DNA from: Priapulus caudatus
Lineage: Eukaryota > Priapulida > Priapulimorpha > Priapulimorphida > Priapulidae
Reading direction: 5' to 3'
Length of the DNA: 31,396 bases
Assembly: GCF_000485595.1 (NCBI RefSeq)
Contig: NW_014577195.1
Location: 24,056 to 55,451, forward strand
Below are positions 22,601-31,238 of the stretch, piece after piece. Positions within the stretch are counted from its first letter, which is position 1. Each line of letters starts with the position of its first letter. Below the pieces are notes generated by a model. It saw only the letters and a list, made by a program, of their open reading frames with translations. It searched no databases and was not told the DNA's origin. The translations under genes were made by a program, and so were the position numbers.

Positions 22601-25600
22601 AAGCGAATAGTTTTGCTACATAATATCATTAAGCTATATATTATTGCCCCTACATAAAGTATCGGTGTTCATTTCCAAATTTCAACACTAATTATCTGTA
22701 TCAGTTAGTGTATATGCATAGGCCGATATTACCGGATAATCTGATCGTGTACGGTAAGTTCCTAACGCTCAGGTATACTCGCCTGCGTCACATGTGACCA
22801 ATATGTCGTGTATGTGCTGTGGAACATGTGACGTTAATGGATCAGGGATAAATACGTGAAATAAGCCCCCTTTCTTTCTCTTTGCAGTGGATACAAATAA
22901 GTGAATAATTGTATAACGTTTTTCTACACCCGCTGACATTTAAAGTGTGTTGGTTATATCAATAAATGGGCAGGCGTGTGTTAACACATTGTAGTTATAT
23001 TTTTATTATCTGTAGCGCGAGTCAGATCAAGAGCGTATAAAGTAAGGAATAAAGAAGCCTTCTTTATACGCTCTTGATAGTATACGTAAGCCGAGGACAC
23101 ACGCTCGCTAATTTTGCTATCGCATTCACTCGCGCGACCGTGCAAATTAACCGTGCAGCTTCAGCATTGCTCTATTAGCCTTCCCGCGTCACCATAAGTG
23201 ATGAGAAAATACAAGTGCGACAACTTCGTCCGGGTGCGATTAATAATCGAGTGAGTCTGCGCGCGGTAATAATATTATCTGAAGTCGCACGTAGTTATTA
23301 GGTATCTGCTGTCAATGGTGGTTATTATACATTATGTTATTTAGTTTATATTATAGTGCTGCAAAGACATTGTTGCGTGGCGCGTATCACAGTTTCGTGA
23401 ATGTTTTTCAGGAGAGAAGGGCTACACTGGCGAGCCAGGTCACGCAGGCATTCCCGGTGTGCAGGGGCCTGTCGGCCCGCAAGGAATACACGGTTCTGCA
23501 GGAGAGAAGGGTGATGCCGGGAACGCTGGACCGACGGGCACAACGGGAGAAATCGGGCCGCGGGGGGAAACCGGTCTTAAAGGTCGGCCGCATATTTTTT
23601 CCTTTTGAATTCCTAAAAGCGTGTTGCTATATAACCGAATACCTTTTAGATAGGGAGAACAGATAAATTTCTAAATTTTTGATTTATGACATTTTGTTAG
23701 CTAACATTGCGGGTTTTGCATGTACATTTCGGCTCGTTAATATTTCAGGTGACACTGGTGCTAACGGCGAACCAGGTGAGCTACCGAAGATTCTAGCAAC
23801 TTATATAATAAAAATTTTATGAATATTTATATAACTATAGCGTTGTTCCATGCAGATGCGTGTGCATGTGTAGACTGCATAATTATGCGCGTGCGCGCGC
23901 GTTGGGTTTTATCTCTTTCCTACGCTCACCTACTCTTGCTCCCTCTCTAAGTGTGTAAACAGGCTCAGATAAATACGCATTTTTGTATCACCTGATTGCA
24001 TAAAAAAATATTAATATAATCTGATTCCTAAACAGAATTGATAAATACATATTTTTGTATCACGTGATTGCATAAAAAAAGATTAATATAATCTGATTCC
24101 TAAACAGGATTGCCGGGAGAATCAGGAATCCCTGGTATACAAGGACCAGTCGGGCCGGCTGGGCCTCAGGGTATGTGTAATGATGTATTCGACAAACGAC
24201 GAATTAATGAGAAAGTCTGGTGTGGCGATTTCGTATTATGGTTGGTCGAGATTTAGCATTATATGAAAAGGTTATTCTGCCATAAGGTACAATATTGCTA
24301 TTCTGAGTTGTCTATTTAGTTAATGATCATTGCGGTGTCAGTTTTCCTTCCCTTAATTTACACGGTAACGGTAACAATTTAGCACGTTCGTTTTCTTTTA
24401 GGCCCTCCTGGCGAGATTCAGCTAAGCTCAAGAGAAACAGCAGGTTTGTCAGTTTCAGTGCAATTCGCATCAACGTGGATTTTATGATAGACAACAGCGG
24501 CACATAATTTCACGCTACACAAGCACACCGCACTAACTCTCCTGTTATTAGTCACCTCGCTTGCCAATTTGCCCACCAGAGACTAGCACATGCTTTATAG
24601 TTGGATGAAATACCACTTCTATTCTTTCGTTATGGGAGGTTTGAGTAATTATAATTATAACACATATCACTAGCAGAATAGTGGTCGCTTCAACGCTTTT
24701 ACTCATTCAGTTTTCCGTTATCTAAACCCCAGAGTCTCTATCGGTGTAATGTTACTGATAGCCCCGAGGTTTGGTTTATAACTACTCTAATGATCCCCAT
24801 AGAGCGCAAGCTTTACAATTTACACACTGAGAGTTGTGCTGGGTTGATATTCACAAGGGCAATATAAAGGAAACATGACCGCTGAGTAAGTATCGACGAT
24901 CTATACGCGCTTGTGGAAATATCACTGCAACCAAAGCATTTATACATAATGAATTAATAATATTTAGTGACGCCATCGAAGAAAGCTATTCAGTTGAAAA
25001 TAAAAAATGTCTCTCGACACACATTCCAAATTCACGCGAAAAATAACGATTCGTGTAGATATAAATGATTGTCTTACAATGCTTACGTATATGATACGCA
25101 AGGCAGGTATAAATAACATGGCGTATTTTCAAATGGCGTATACAGGGGTAACAATCGGTAAATGTCCCTTCATTATAACAAAAATGGATACGGCATACCA
25201 TATCCATTTTTTATGATAGTGATACGCTGCGCCATTGGCACAAACTTGACACTAACATGATGTGTATATAAGGAGTATTCATTATTAATGTACAAGGATG
25301 GGGCGACGGCGTTGAGCGGGGGGTGGGGGTTACTCGAACGCAGTGAAGTGATATGGGGCTATTTAACTAGATTGAGTGGTCAAGTCAGATAAAAGTTGTA
25401 ATAATTATAAATATTCCTTCCGCAATGGGGCGTGAAAACTCAATAAACATGTGGGAAGTCTTTCTTTTTATTTGGCATATAATCCAATGCAATATGCTTT
25501 GTTATTTGAACTTGCCTTGAACTTGAACTTTGCGTTTGAGACAAGCATCTATCTGTTCTCCATAACCAAACGTTGTAAATATTAAGAGCATGGACGTTTT

Positions 25601-27706
25601 ATCACTTGATGAACAATAAACACTGACGTGTATGCAGACGTGCTTGCATGGTCACAACGGAAAATCAATAAAACACATCAGTAGCGCTTTGATAATCGGA
25701 AGCCAATTTTATAGAGGCTTAACATTCCGCCTGTTGCCGGCGTACTGAGATTGTTTGTACTTATAAAGGGTGATAGCAGGGTGACATTGGTACTTACGAA
25801 AAAGGTATATATGTGATACTGTTTAGTAAACTCAGGAGAGGCTATATGATTTTAAAGCGATTGCAATTCACTCCCCACCCGGATTCCGCAAAGATTATGA
25901 AGGGTATGAATGATAGTATAGATTGTTTCTGATGCACTGTTCACTTTCACAGCACTTCCAAATGGAACATTAGGCCCTCGCACTAGCAGTAAGTACTAGC
26001 ACGCTTATTAGCATGCACAATAACAAGTATATGCACAAGGTTATTATAACACCCCGTGTGCCGGGTTGGTACAAGCCTTGTCTGTGCAAGCGAAGGTTCT
26101 GGCATTTAAGTTATATCAAATTTTGCCATACTTCAAGACTGGTATCAATGGTGTGTGTGGAAGATCACGAATGTCTCATTACTGCTGTTAACTATAATTA
26201 CGATAAATATAGTAACCTTATAATAATGTGCAATCTAGGAAGAGTAAATAGTTATTTCCTTATTTTGGTATAGTATATCGACGCAGTAATTCATAAAATG
26301 TCTTTTATTATCAACCGAATATATAACGACAGTGGCATCAATAGCATTTTTATACACGTGGGCCCATAGACGTACCCACATGCGCACCCATGCGCACACG
26401 GGTACACAAATAACGGGCGCACACACGCGCATATGCTCACTATATACGCACGCGCGCGCACGTACATCGCGTACGCAAACGCACAGACACACTCATACGA
26501 ACCACAGGCAGGCCGGCACTTGGAGCGTTTCAATAATATATAATGCTAAATAAATACGAAATCTATTTACTACCAAAGTCTTTGTGTTTCTCTACTCTCC
26601 TTCATCTATTATTGCCGACAAGCCGTACTGCAAATGCTCCAGCCACTGCAACATTCTATATACTCTATATGTATGTGTAAGTGTGCAGTACTGCCAGTAG
26701 CGTGCAGCAGCGTGCGTGCGGTGGGCGTGTGTTGCAGTGGCGGGAGCATTTGCAGCACGGCTTGTCGGCAATAATAGGTGAAGGAGAGCAGAGAAACATC
26801 AAGACTTTGATAGTAAATAGATTTCGTATTTATTTAGCATTATATTTTATTGAAACGCTCCAAGTGCATGTGATACGAACATGTACATGAACACGCGTAT
26901 CCGCAGCCGCCTACGCTCAAACGTAATTAACCGTTCCTTGAAATTAAACAGGTTGTGGATTGCGAATGGTCGGTAAGCCGCTTTTCCACCGCCACACCAA
27001 CAAGCCATGGGGTACGTGGATGCTGGATGCCCACCCTTCCACTCCGGAGGCCGCGCACAGGCACTGGGTCACCGAGTTACCAGCCGGCAGTAATCTCATC
27101 GAGTTTCCGGATGCCGCTTCATACGTTGCTAACCGACCGTCGCACACCTACGAGCTTCCTTGGCCGTATCAAGGGAATGGGCATGTAATCTACGACAGAT
27201 CCCTCATATACCATGCCTCGGGCAAACAGAGTATCATACGCTACAACGTGCACACAAAAACTACCGAGGAGCTACCTTTGCCCGGAGCAACGTACACAGG
27301 CGGCACGTTTCTGTTTAATATAAAGCACTCTTACGTGAAGGTTGCCGTGGATGAAAATGGCCTGTGGGCGATGTATGGAAGCGAGACGAGCCAGAATTTG
27401 ATGGTAGCTAAAATACAGCTGGAACCTTTCGAAGTCATAAGAGTTCAAGATCTAGACTTGAAACACAATGTAGTTGGACATGCGTTTATATCGTGCGGAG
27501 TTCTGTATACGGTAGAAGATACCAGCGTCGCAAAGACTACCCTCAATTTCGCTTTCGATTTATACAATAGCACAGTCACGCGGATAGAGCTAGACTTTGT
27601 TAACCCGTACACGCAGAACAATATGATTTCTTATAATCCCACCAATAGGCTGTTATACTCGTGGGATAGAGGTAATCAGTTGAGTTACAGTCTTAGGTTT
27701 TCGTAG
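13166..27706 (+). CDS. Colmedin (gliomedin-like) type II membrane protein, full gene of ten coding exons
   Basis: The joined exons are 13166-13687, 15119-15169, 16133-16175, 17002-17136, 23412-23582, 23749-23775, 24108-24170, 24402-24443, 25953-25988 and 26952-27706. They total 1845 bases, 614 residues plus stop, with all phases matching. Architecture: cytoplasmic N-terminus 1-14, membrane anchor 15-34, basic furin-type region 127-138, collagen 197-343 (49 perfect Gly-X-Y triplets), linker 344-364, olfactomedin domain 365-614. This order is that of gliomedin and of nematode COF-2/UNC-122. Those proteins trimerise through the collagen part, can be shed, and present the olfactomedin domain to neuronal adhesion partners. 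The Gly-X-Y register holds over five junctions, which is strong internal proof of the model. Small extra collagen exons in the large intron 4 cannot be excluded. Orthology to a named vertebrate gene is not established. Confidence 0.9.
13688..15118 (+). other. Colmedin intron 1
   Basis: This intron holds a C-run (14222-14232), a TGACGTCA word near 14197, AT-rich segments (14520-14640, 14915-15055) and a perfect 21-bp hairpin (14855-14914). No additional exon was recognised. Confidence 0.6.
14855..14914. repeat. Hairpin, 21-bp perfect stem
   Basis: Arms 14855-14875 and 14894-14914 are perfect reverse complements around an 18-base AT loop. The arms begin ATCAGGAGCGTATAA. A related hairpin with ATCAAGAGCGTATAA lies at 23026. 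This is probably a minimal inverted-repeat mobile element. Confidence 0.9.
15119..15169 (+). CDS. Colmedin exon 2 (51 bp)
   Basis: This exon was found by its strong acceptor (TGTTTTTCTTTCAG) and by matching phase 0 at both ends. It encodes 17 residues, [17 protein letters not shown], placing one Cys just before the EFCPPG that opens the collagen region. The donor GTTTAG is weak, and leaving the exon out also keeps the frame, so it could be optional. Confidence 0.65.
15514..15632. repeat. Degenerate ACGC/ACGA/ACGT tetranucleotide tract
   Basis: An imperfect 4-bp pattern (CACGCA, CGAACGAA, ACGTACGC) lies in intron 2 and shows no coding support. The remainder of intron 2 (15170-16132) is unremarkable. 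Confidence 0.75.
16133..16175 (+). CDS. Colmedin exon 3: start of collagen
   Basis: The encoded peptide is [14 protein letters not shown] plus the first base of Gly. The Cys-Pro-Pro-Gly start is typical for membrane collagens, where the Cys can link the trimer. It enters in phase 0 after CACACAG and leaves in phase 1 at GTAAGA. Confidence 0.85.
16176..17001 (+). other. Colmedin intron 3
   Basis: Mostly unique DNA. A short AAGTGAA-type repeat lies at about 16446-16490. No exon was recognised. Confidence 0.55.
17002..17136 (+). CDS. Colmedin exon 4: collagen, 15 triplets
   Basis: This is a phase 1 to phase 1 exon of 135 bp, fifteen Gly-X-Y triplets without a break. It includes the triple-helix-stabilising GTKGEKGE and LKGD motifs. 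The acceptor TTATTTCCCACAG and the donor GTAAGG are both good. Confidence 0.95.
17137..17967 (+). other. Colmedin intron 4, part before the satellite
   Basis: Unique AT-rich DNA with no Gly-X-Y open stretch or other exon candidate. Confidence 0.5.
17968..22425. repeat. 4.4-kb (ATGG)n satellite
   Basis: Almost the whole stretch is the tetranucleotide ATGG, broken by single-base gains or losses (GATGATGG, GGCATGG, GGGATGG), ATGCATGC patches (for example 18193-18212, 22241-22260) and CpG-containing ACGG blocks (about 18566-18612, 19225-19556). The purest segment is about 22130-22230. The unit encodes Met-Asp-Gly-Trp on the plus strand and Ile-His-Pro-Ser on the minus strand in every frame, so open frames of up to 844 codons arise with no biological meaning. 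The array occupies about 70 percent of intron 4. Confidence 0.97.
22426..23411 (+). other. Colmedin intron 4, part after the satellite
   Basis: Unique DNA with one hairpin (23026-23078) and a strong acceptor-like site at 22868-22887 that is followed at once by in-frame stops. No exon was called. Confidence 0.5.
23026..23078. repeat. Hairpin, 17-bp perfect stem
   Basis: Arms 23026-23042 and 23062-23078 pair perfectly around a 19-base loop. The sequence ATCAAGAGCGTATAA matches the arm of the intron 1 hairpin at 14 of 15 positions, so the two are probably copies of one family. Confidence 0.88.
23412..23582 (+). CDS. Colmedin exon 5: collagen, 19 triplets
   Basis: This is a 171-bp phase 1 to phase 1 exon, nineteen unbroken triplets, with an EKG motif near each of its start and middle ([12 protein letters not shown]). 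The acceptor GTTTTTCAG is good. The donor GTCGGC is poor at +3 to +5, which could make splicing after this exon inefficient. Confidence 0.92.
23749..23775 (+). CDS. Colmedin exon 6: collagen mini-exon, 3 triplets
   Basis: A 27-bp exon encodes GDTGANGEP in register between acceptor TAATATTTCAG and donor GTGAGC. Its length is a multiple of nine, so skipping would shorten the helix without breaking it. Confidence 0.9.
23969..24112. repeat. 72-bp tandem duplication containing a splice acceptor
   Basis: Copy 1 is 23969-24040 and copy 2 is 24041-24112, exactly 72 bp each and differing at only a few bases. Both contain ATCTGATTCCTAAACAG. In copy 2 this is the acceptor of exon 7. In copy 1 it is a decoy ending at 24035. 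Confidence 0.95.
24108..24170 (+). CDS. Colmedin exon 7: collagen, 7 triplets
   Basis: A 63-bp exon of seven triplets (GLP to GPQ) with donor GTATGT. Its acceptor ATTCCTAAACAG lies in the second copy of a 72-bp tandem duplication. The first copy carries the same acceptor sequence 72 bases upstream. Confidence 0.92.
24402..24443 (+). CDS. Colmedin exon 8: end of collagen, start of linker
   Basis: A 42-bp exon encodes [14 protein letters not shown]. The Gly-X-Y register ends after two triplets and a polar linker begins. It has a strong pyrimidine-rich acceptor (TTCGTTTTCTTTTAG) and the donor GTTTGT. Confidence 0.88.
24444..25952 (+). other. Colmedin intron 8
   Basis: Unique DNA. An ATG-initiated frame of 69 codons (25007-25216) ends in a small hairpin (arms 25180-25190 and 25201-25211) and has no recognisable domain. 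No exon was called. Confidence 0.5.
25953..25988 (+). CDS. Colmedin exon 9: linker
   Basis: A 36-bp exon in phase 1 encodes [12 protein letters not shown], including the sequon N355-G-T. The acceptor CACTTTCACAG and the donor GTAAGT are both strong. It is the only candidate I found between the collagen end and the olfactomedin exon that keeps the frame. Confidence 0.75.
26352..26500. repeat. Alternating purine-pyrimidine CA/CG tract
   Basis: CGCACACACGCGCATATG-like sequence with a CGCGCGCG core near 26451. Such alternation favours Z-DNA. It lies in intron 9 just before the long inverted repeat. Confidence 0.75.
26516..26867. mobile_element. Foldback element: 137-bp inverted repeat with 78-bp loop
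   Basis: Left arm 26516-26652 begins GCACTTGGAGCGTTTCAATA. Right arm 26731-26867 is its reverse complement over 137 bases with about 8 substitutions and no gaps. The loop is GT/GC-rich and contains GCAGTACTGC. There is no reading frame, so it is either a foldback (non-autonomous) transposon or a local inverted duplication. It lies wholly within intron 9 and ends 84 bases before the olfactomedin exon, so the pre-mRNA could form a hairpin stem of about 137 bp. Confidence 0.9.
26952..27706 (+). CDS. Colmedin exon 10: olfactomedin domain and stop
   Basis: One exon encodes the whole olfactomedin domain. The opening Cys (365) and the Cys of [10 protein letters not shown] (545) are the conserved disulfide pair. 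Family motifs present are the [13 protein letters not shown] block, [20 protein letters not shown] (D497), FAFD (D566), [16 protein letters not shown] and the terminal QLSYSL. Compared with the myocilin calcium site (D380, N428, D478), both aspartates are kept, but the Asn position is His (540) in VVGHAFISC. Sequon N569-S-T lies near the site. The stop is TAG. Confidence 0.95.
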
Positions 27707-27763
27707 AGTATTAGTTTTATTCTTATTCAATATTTGCAATATATTAACCGAGATTACTGAGTA

Positions 27764-27769
27764 AATAAA
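27764..27769 (+). terminator. Polyadenylation signal AATAAA of the colmedin gene
   Basis: A canonical AATAAA lies 58 bases after the stop codon, giving a short 3-prime UTR if used. Confidence 0.6.
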
Positions 27770-28494
27770 AATCCTGTATCGTATACTAAAAATATTACTT
27801 TTTTTAGTTTTAGCAAAATTGGTTCAAATACAATAATTATTATTTCTCTGTGCCCCAAATGTTTTGCGCAACGAGAGAGATGAATAAACGTCTGAATGGC
27901 AGGAGTTTTAATTAAACGCTAGCAAATCTATTGTGAAGATACGCCCTATGATTTTATATATTGATAATCGAACATTTTCTGTCGAGACGTGCATCATAGT
28001 GCACATAAGACTAAGAGTATATATCCCCTGGTGATGGTGCACACGATACACCCATTTGGCGGCGGTATATAGCAGAGATGCCACGTGGGTCTGGTATAGT
28101 CTGAAAGCTCTAACATCGGTTTGTTAGCGCCATCCTCCGGCGAGTACTCAGTTATAGAGTGAATATAGCAGACCTGTAGCCGGGTGGGAAGGGGAGTCGG
28201 AGGGGTCGGACGACCCCCTTTGACAGTCGGTGGTCTGTTTTTGCCACGCCAGTTATTTGATTAATTATCCGAAGTCTAAAAATATCTTTATTACACTATT
28301 CATTATTACGACTTTCTTCAGGGAACTGAATTATTACATAGAATGCGTCTGTTGTAGGTACTGAAGCGATATAAACAAAAAATGGAGATAGATAGGCCTA
28401 CTCGTTATAAGACTAGAAATAAGGCTACCCTCTAAGCTTGAGTACGAGTCAGAGATTGAAATTTAATAGTATGGCATTATATGTATTACATTAG
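27770..28494. other. Intergenic DNA downstream of colmedin
   Basis: AT-rich unique DNA with a G-rich patch at about 28179-28210. No gene was recognised. Confidence 0.5.
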
Positions 28495-28496
28495 GC

Positions 28497-28694
28497 GCGT
28501 TCACACTGGCGGGAATTAGCGGGATGCAAATCTCGGTTTTTTTGCATCGCGATCGAAATACCGAGATTTTTACAAGTGTGAACGCAAAAATCTCACTAAG
28601 TATCGCGATCAGCATCGCGCTGCAAATCGCACTTTTGACTGCGATTATTTGGGAATTAGCGCGATTATTTACACCGCGGCGTGTGTGTGAACGC
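28497..28694. mobile_element. MITE-like element with GCGTTCACACT ends
   Basis: GCGTTCACACT at 28497-28507 is matched by its inverse AGTGTGAACGC at 28575-28585 and again by GTGTGAACGC at 28685-28694. Inner inverted words AAATCTCGGT and ACCGAGATTT support a foldback structure in the left half. Repeated CGCGATTATTT, GCGATC and GGGAATTAGC words fill the rest. There is no coding potential. This is probably a small non-autonomous DNA element, possibly two nested copies. Confidence 0.6.
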
Positions 28695-30424
28695 TCGCGC
28701 AAATAATCCCGGTATTTTCTATCCCATCATTCCAAGCGATCGTATCAACATCCGACAGTGAGCATGCGCAGTTCGATTAATAGAATTATCCCGCTCGGCG
28801 ATTAGCCACAATACTTTTACATACAGTAGAAAATGTCAGTTCCATTGAGTTTTTCATGCTTGGCATTATTTCATGTGAGTGTGACACAGACTATTAAACG
28901 TGTTTATGCGTTCATCAATGCACATGTGCTTTGACTTATTCAACTTTGGGAAATAGTTTAGAATTCACCCTCCGGATAGAGATAGTAGGTGATTTTTTCC
29001 CAAGTGGTTTTTAATAGGTATTTTGAGTTTCTTAGATAGTTCCAGTCACAGGAAACACAGAATGGTTTACAGAATTAAAAGGTTCCACCCCTGTAAGGAG
29101 TTACATGCCTTTTAGTGACAGTCGTTGAGTATTGCAAGGTATATAGATAGGAACAAAACGGCACCGTTTCGGAACACTTTTACTGTATTTTAGTGATATT
29201 ATTAGCTTTATTAGCCATATCTTCGACATTTCTAAACCAATTGCCTTGCCATTTCTCAGGAGGTATATTCACACCAAACGTAAGTGGTAGCCGTAATTTG
29301 ACCCCTAGGTGCTCTTACCTGGATGACCTATGACGTCATCAAATTGTCCCAAACAGGTAACAATGCATTTAAATTACATTTCCCAACCTATATTTGCTCT
29401 CATTTTAGTTTTTGTCAGGTTGTATTAGGTATTATACATTTATTATGTATTTCAAGTATATTCTATCATAATTAAATATTAACAAATAAACTGAAAATAA
29501 CAATATAATTATATTGTTATTTTTAGTTTATTTGTTAATGTTGCAATTTAAACATAATTCAATAATTCAACTTCGTTACCGATTAAGAAGCCAGCATTAG
29601 GTTTCAATATATTTACATTAAATCACTAAAAATTAAATATAATTATGTCTGTTATAGTACAAATAAAGAAATGATATATTATTAAACATAAATTAACATG
29701 GTTTAATATTTTGTTGTTGCAACCGTAATAATAATTTAAATTACAAAATGGCTCAATTTTATCGATTAACCTCTTGACATTGAGGTAGACTAGATCAACA
29801 GACACACGTACTGTTAACAGGAAGGAAAACTATTAACTTGTTTTCATAATAGACTGAGAATTTATTCATATAGGCCTATATTATACTAGTATTGCTGTTA
29901 CATTATATATTATATTATATGTAGAACACGACCCAGCTCCCTCTAAAGCAGTTCAGATGGATAGGCTGGTAGAGTGGTAAATACTGCTTAGTTACCTGCA
30001 AACAAAACATAAATTATAACCAACAGAAACTATACCATAAAAGTTTCTTAGCTTTCTGAAATATGGACTGACCGAATAGAAGGCCAATGAAACGTCACAT
30101 TGTATGTCCAATTCCAGTAGTATGGAATGCTTGCTACAGGCCTGCATGTATATAATATATATATATACACTAGCACCACGTAAACGAGAAATTTAACCTG
30201 TCGATAACACGCCGTTTTGATCCTCTTACATCAAATTAAAATTAACGAGAATGATACCTTAGGCTGTGCCATTAGAGTCACAAGCCAAACGAGCTTTGGC
30301 GAAAGCTTAAAACGTATGCCTAAGTTATATTAAGCATTGGATGCATGTTCTTCATAGGATAAAGCCCCTTTGCCTATATATGTACTGGACTACCCGCGTC
30401 ATTGCATGTAAATAAATACATAAT
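28695..30424. other. Intergenic AT-rich DNA
   Basis: No supported gene. The stretch contains the palindrome at 29478-29539, a TGACGTCA word near 29332, and a (TA)n tract near 30150-30168. A 20-base segment bracketed by good splice-like sites (29260-29279) is not sufficient to call an exon. Confidence 0.5.
29478..29539. repeat. 62-bp near-perfect palindrome
   Basis: The two 31-base halves are reverse complements with a single mismatch (29493 against 29524) and no loop. The sequence is AT-rich (ATTAACAAATAAACT at the left end). Confidence 0.92.
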
Positions 30425-30508
30425 AGCAGAAGTAGAAAGATAATAGGGAATTCCCTATTATATATATTATTGTATTATATAGGGAATTCCATATTATCTA
30501 CTTCTGAT
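30425..30508. repeat. Imperfect hairpin element
   Basis: GCAGAAGTAGA near the left end pairs with TCTACTTCTG near the right end, and GGGAATTCCCTA (left) with TAGGGAATTCC (right), apart from a 3-base indel and single mismatches. It lies 20 bases beyond the stop codon of the putative minus-strand exon at 30528-30751. Confidence 0.85.
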
Positions 30509-30527
30509 AATAGGTATAATGTCCATA

Positions 30528-30751
30528 TTATCCATAAACAAATACATCCAAACTGACGCTTTCCATGGTTATATACTCTTTGTAGCTATAACTATGCGCT
30601 GTTAGAGAAGCCGACTGCAAAAAATACAGGCCGTAGTTACTAGTGCGGGGTGGGCAAGGAAGCAGTCCCACAGAAAAAGTAGATACGGCATTGGCGGTCA
30701 CCTTCCCAGAACACACCACGCAAGTGGCTTTGCCTGCCGCGACCTGCGCTC
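30528..30751 (-). CDS. Possible terminal coding exon of an unidentified minus-strand gene
   Basis: On the minus strand a good acceptor (CCGATATATTTCAG) is followed in phase 1 by 73 open codons and a TAA. The peptide has a CVVC motif near residue 10, a third Cys in LLPCPPRTS (residue 32), an aromatic stretch SYSYKEYI and an alternating hydrophobic C-terminus VSLDVFVYG, compatible with beta structure. I do not recognise the family. No upstream exon was found before the window edge, and no canonical AATAAA was seen just downstream. The opposite strand has a competing open frame ending at a good donor (30820), so this may be chance. Confidence 0.3.
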
Positions 30752-31238
30752 CTGAAATATATCGGAAAATAATTGATGGCAATGCCGGTTCGCGTAAATG
30801 GTGGATGGCTCGGGCCAGTAAGTGATCTTCATCCTATAGTGCGCGGCTAAGTACATCTCTATGAGACGATTACGACATTTTGGGATATAACTGAGTAATG
30901 ACGAATAAATGCTTTTTATTTGATCTTATTGAGAAGAAATAGGAGAGAGGCCGAGAAATACAGATAGAATAGTACGTGTTAGGAGAGGGAGAGATCGAGC
31001 GCGCACGTACCATGAAGCGCAGAACGATAGACAAAGTTTCGGAAAATTCAGCTAATAATTTATACAAGATATATGATTGTTGGCGGTCGCATATTAAAAT
31101 ATAATACTCGAAAACTGGGTTAGGGCCCTATAATTATATGTAAGATCTATTATATATTGAACTGATCAATTTCATCAGCATATACGTGTTTGTGTTGAAC
31201 CATGAGCTATATAAAACCACATGTTTGAACTAATGAGC
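30752..31238. other. Unique DNA near the right edge
   Basis: No further exon was recognised on either strand. Confidence 0.45.

Noticed and set aside
22868-22887. Strong pyrimidine tract and CAG in intron 4, considered as a collagen exon acceptor
   Set aside because: In the required phase 1 the following sequence hits a stop after five codons and has no Gly-X-Y pattern.
25007-25216. 69-codon ATG-started frame within colmedin intron 8
   Set aside because: AT-rich, no domain, ends in a local hairpin, and lies inside an intron on the same strand.
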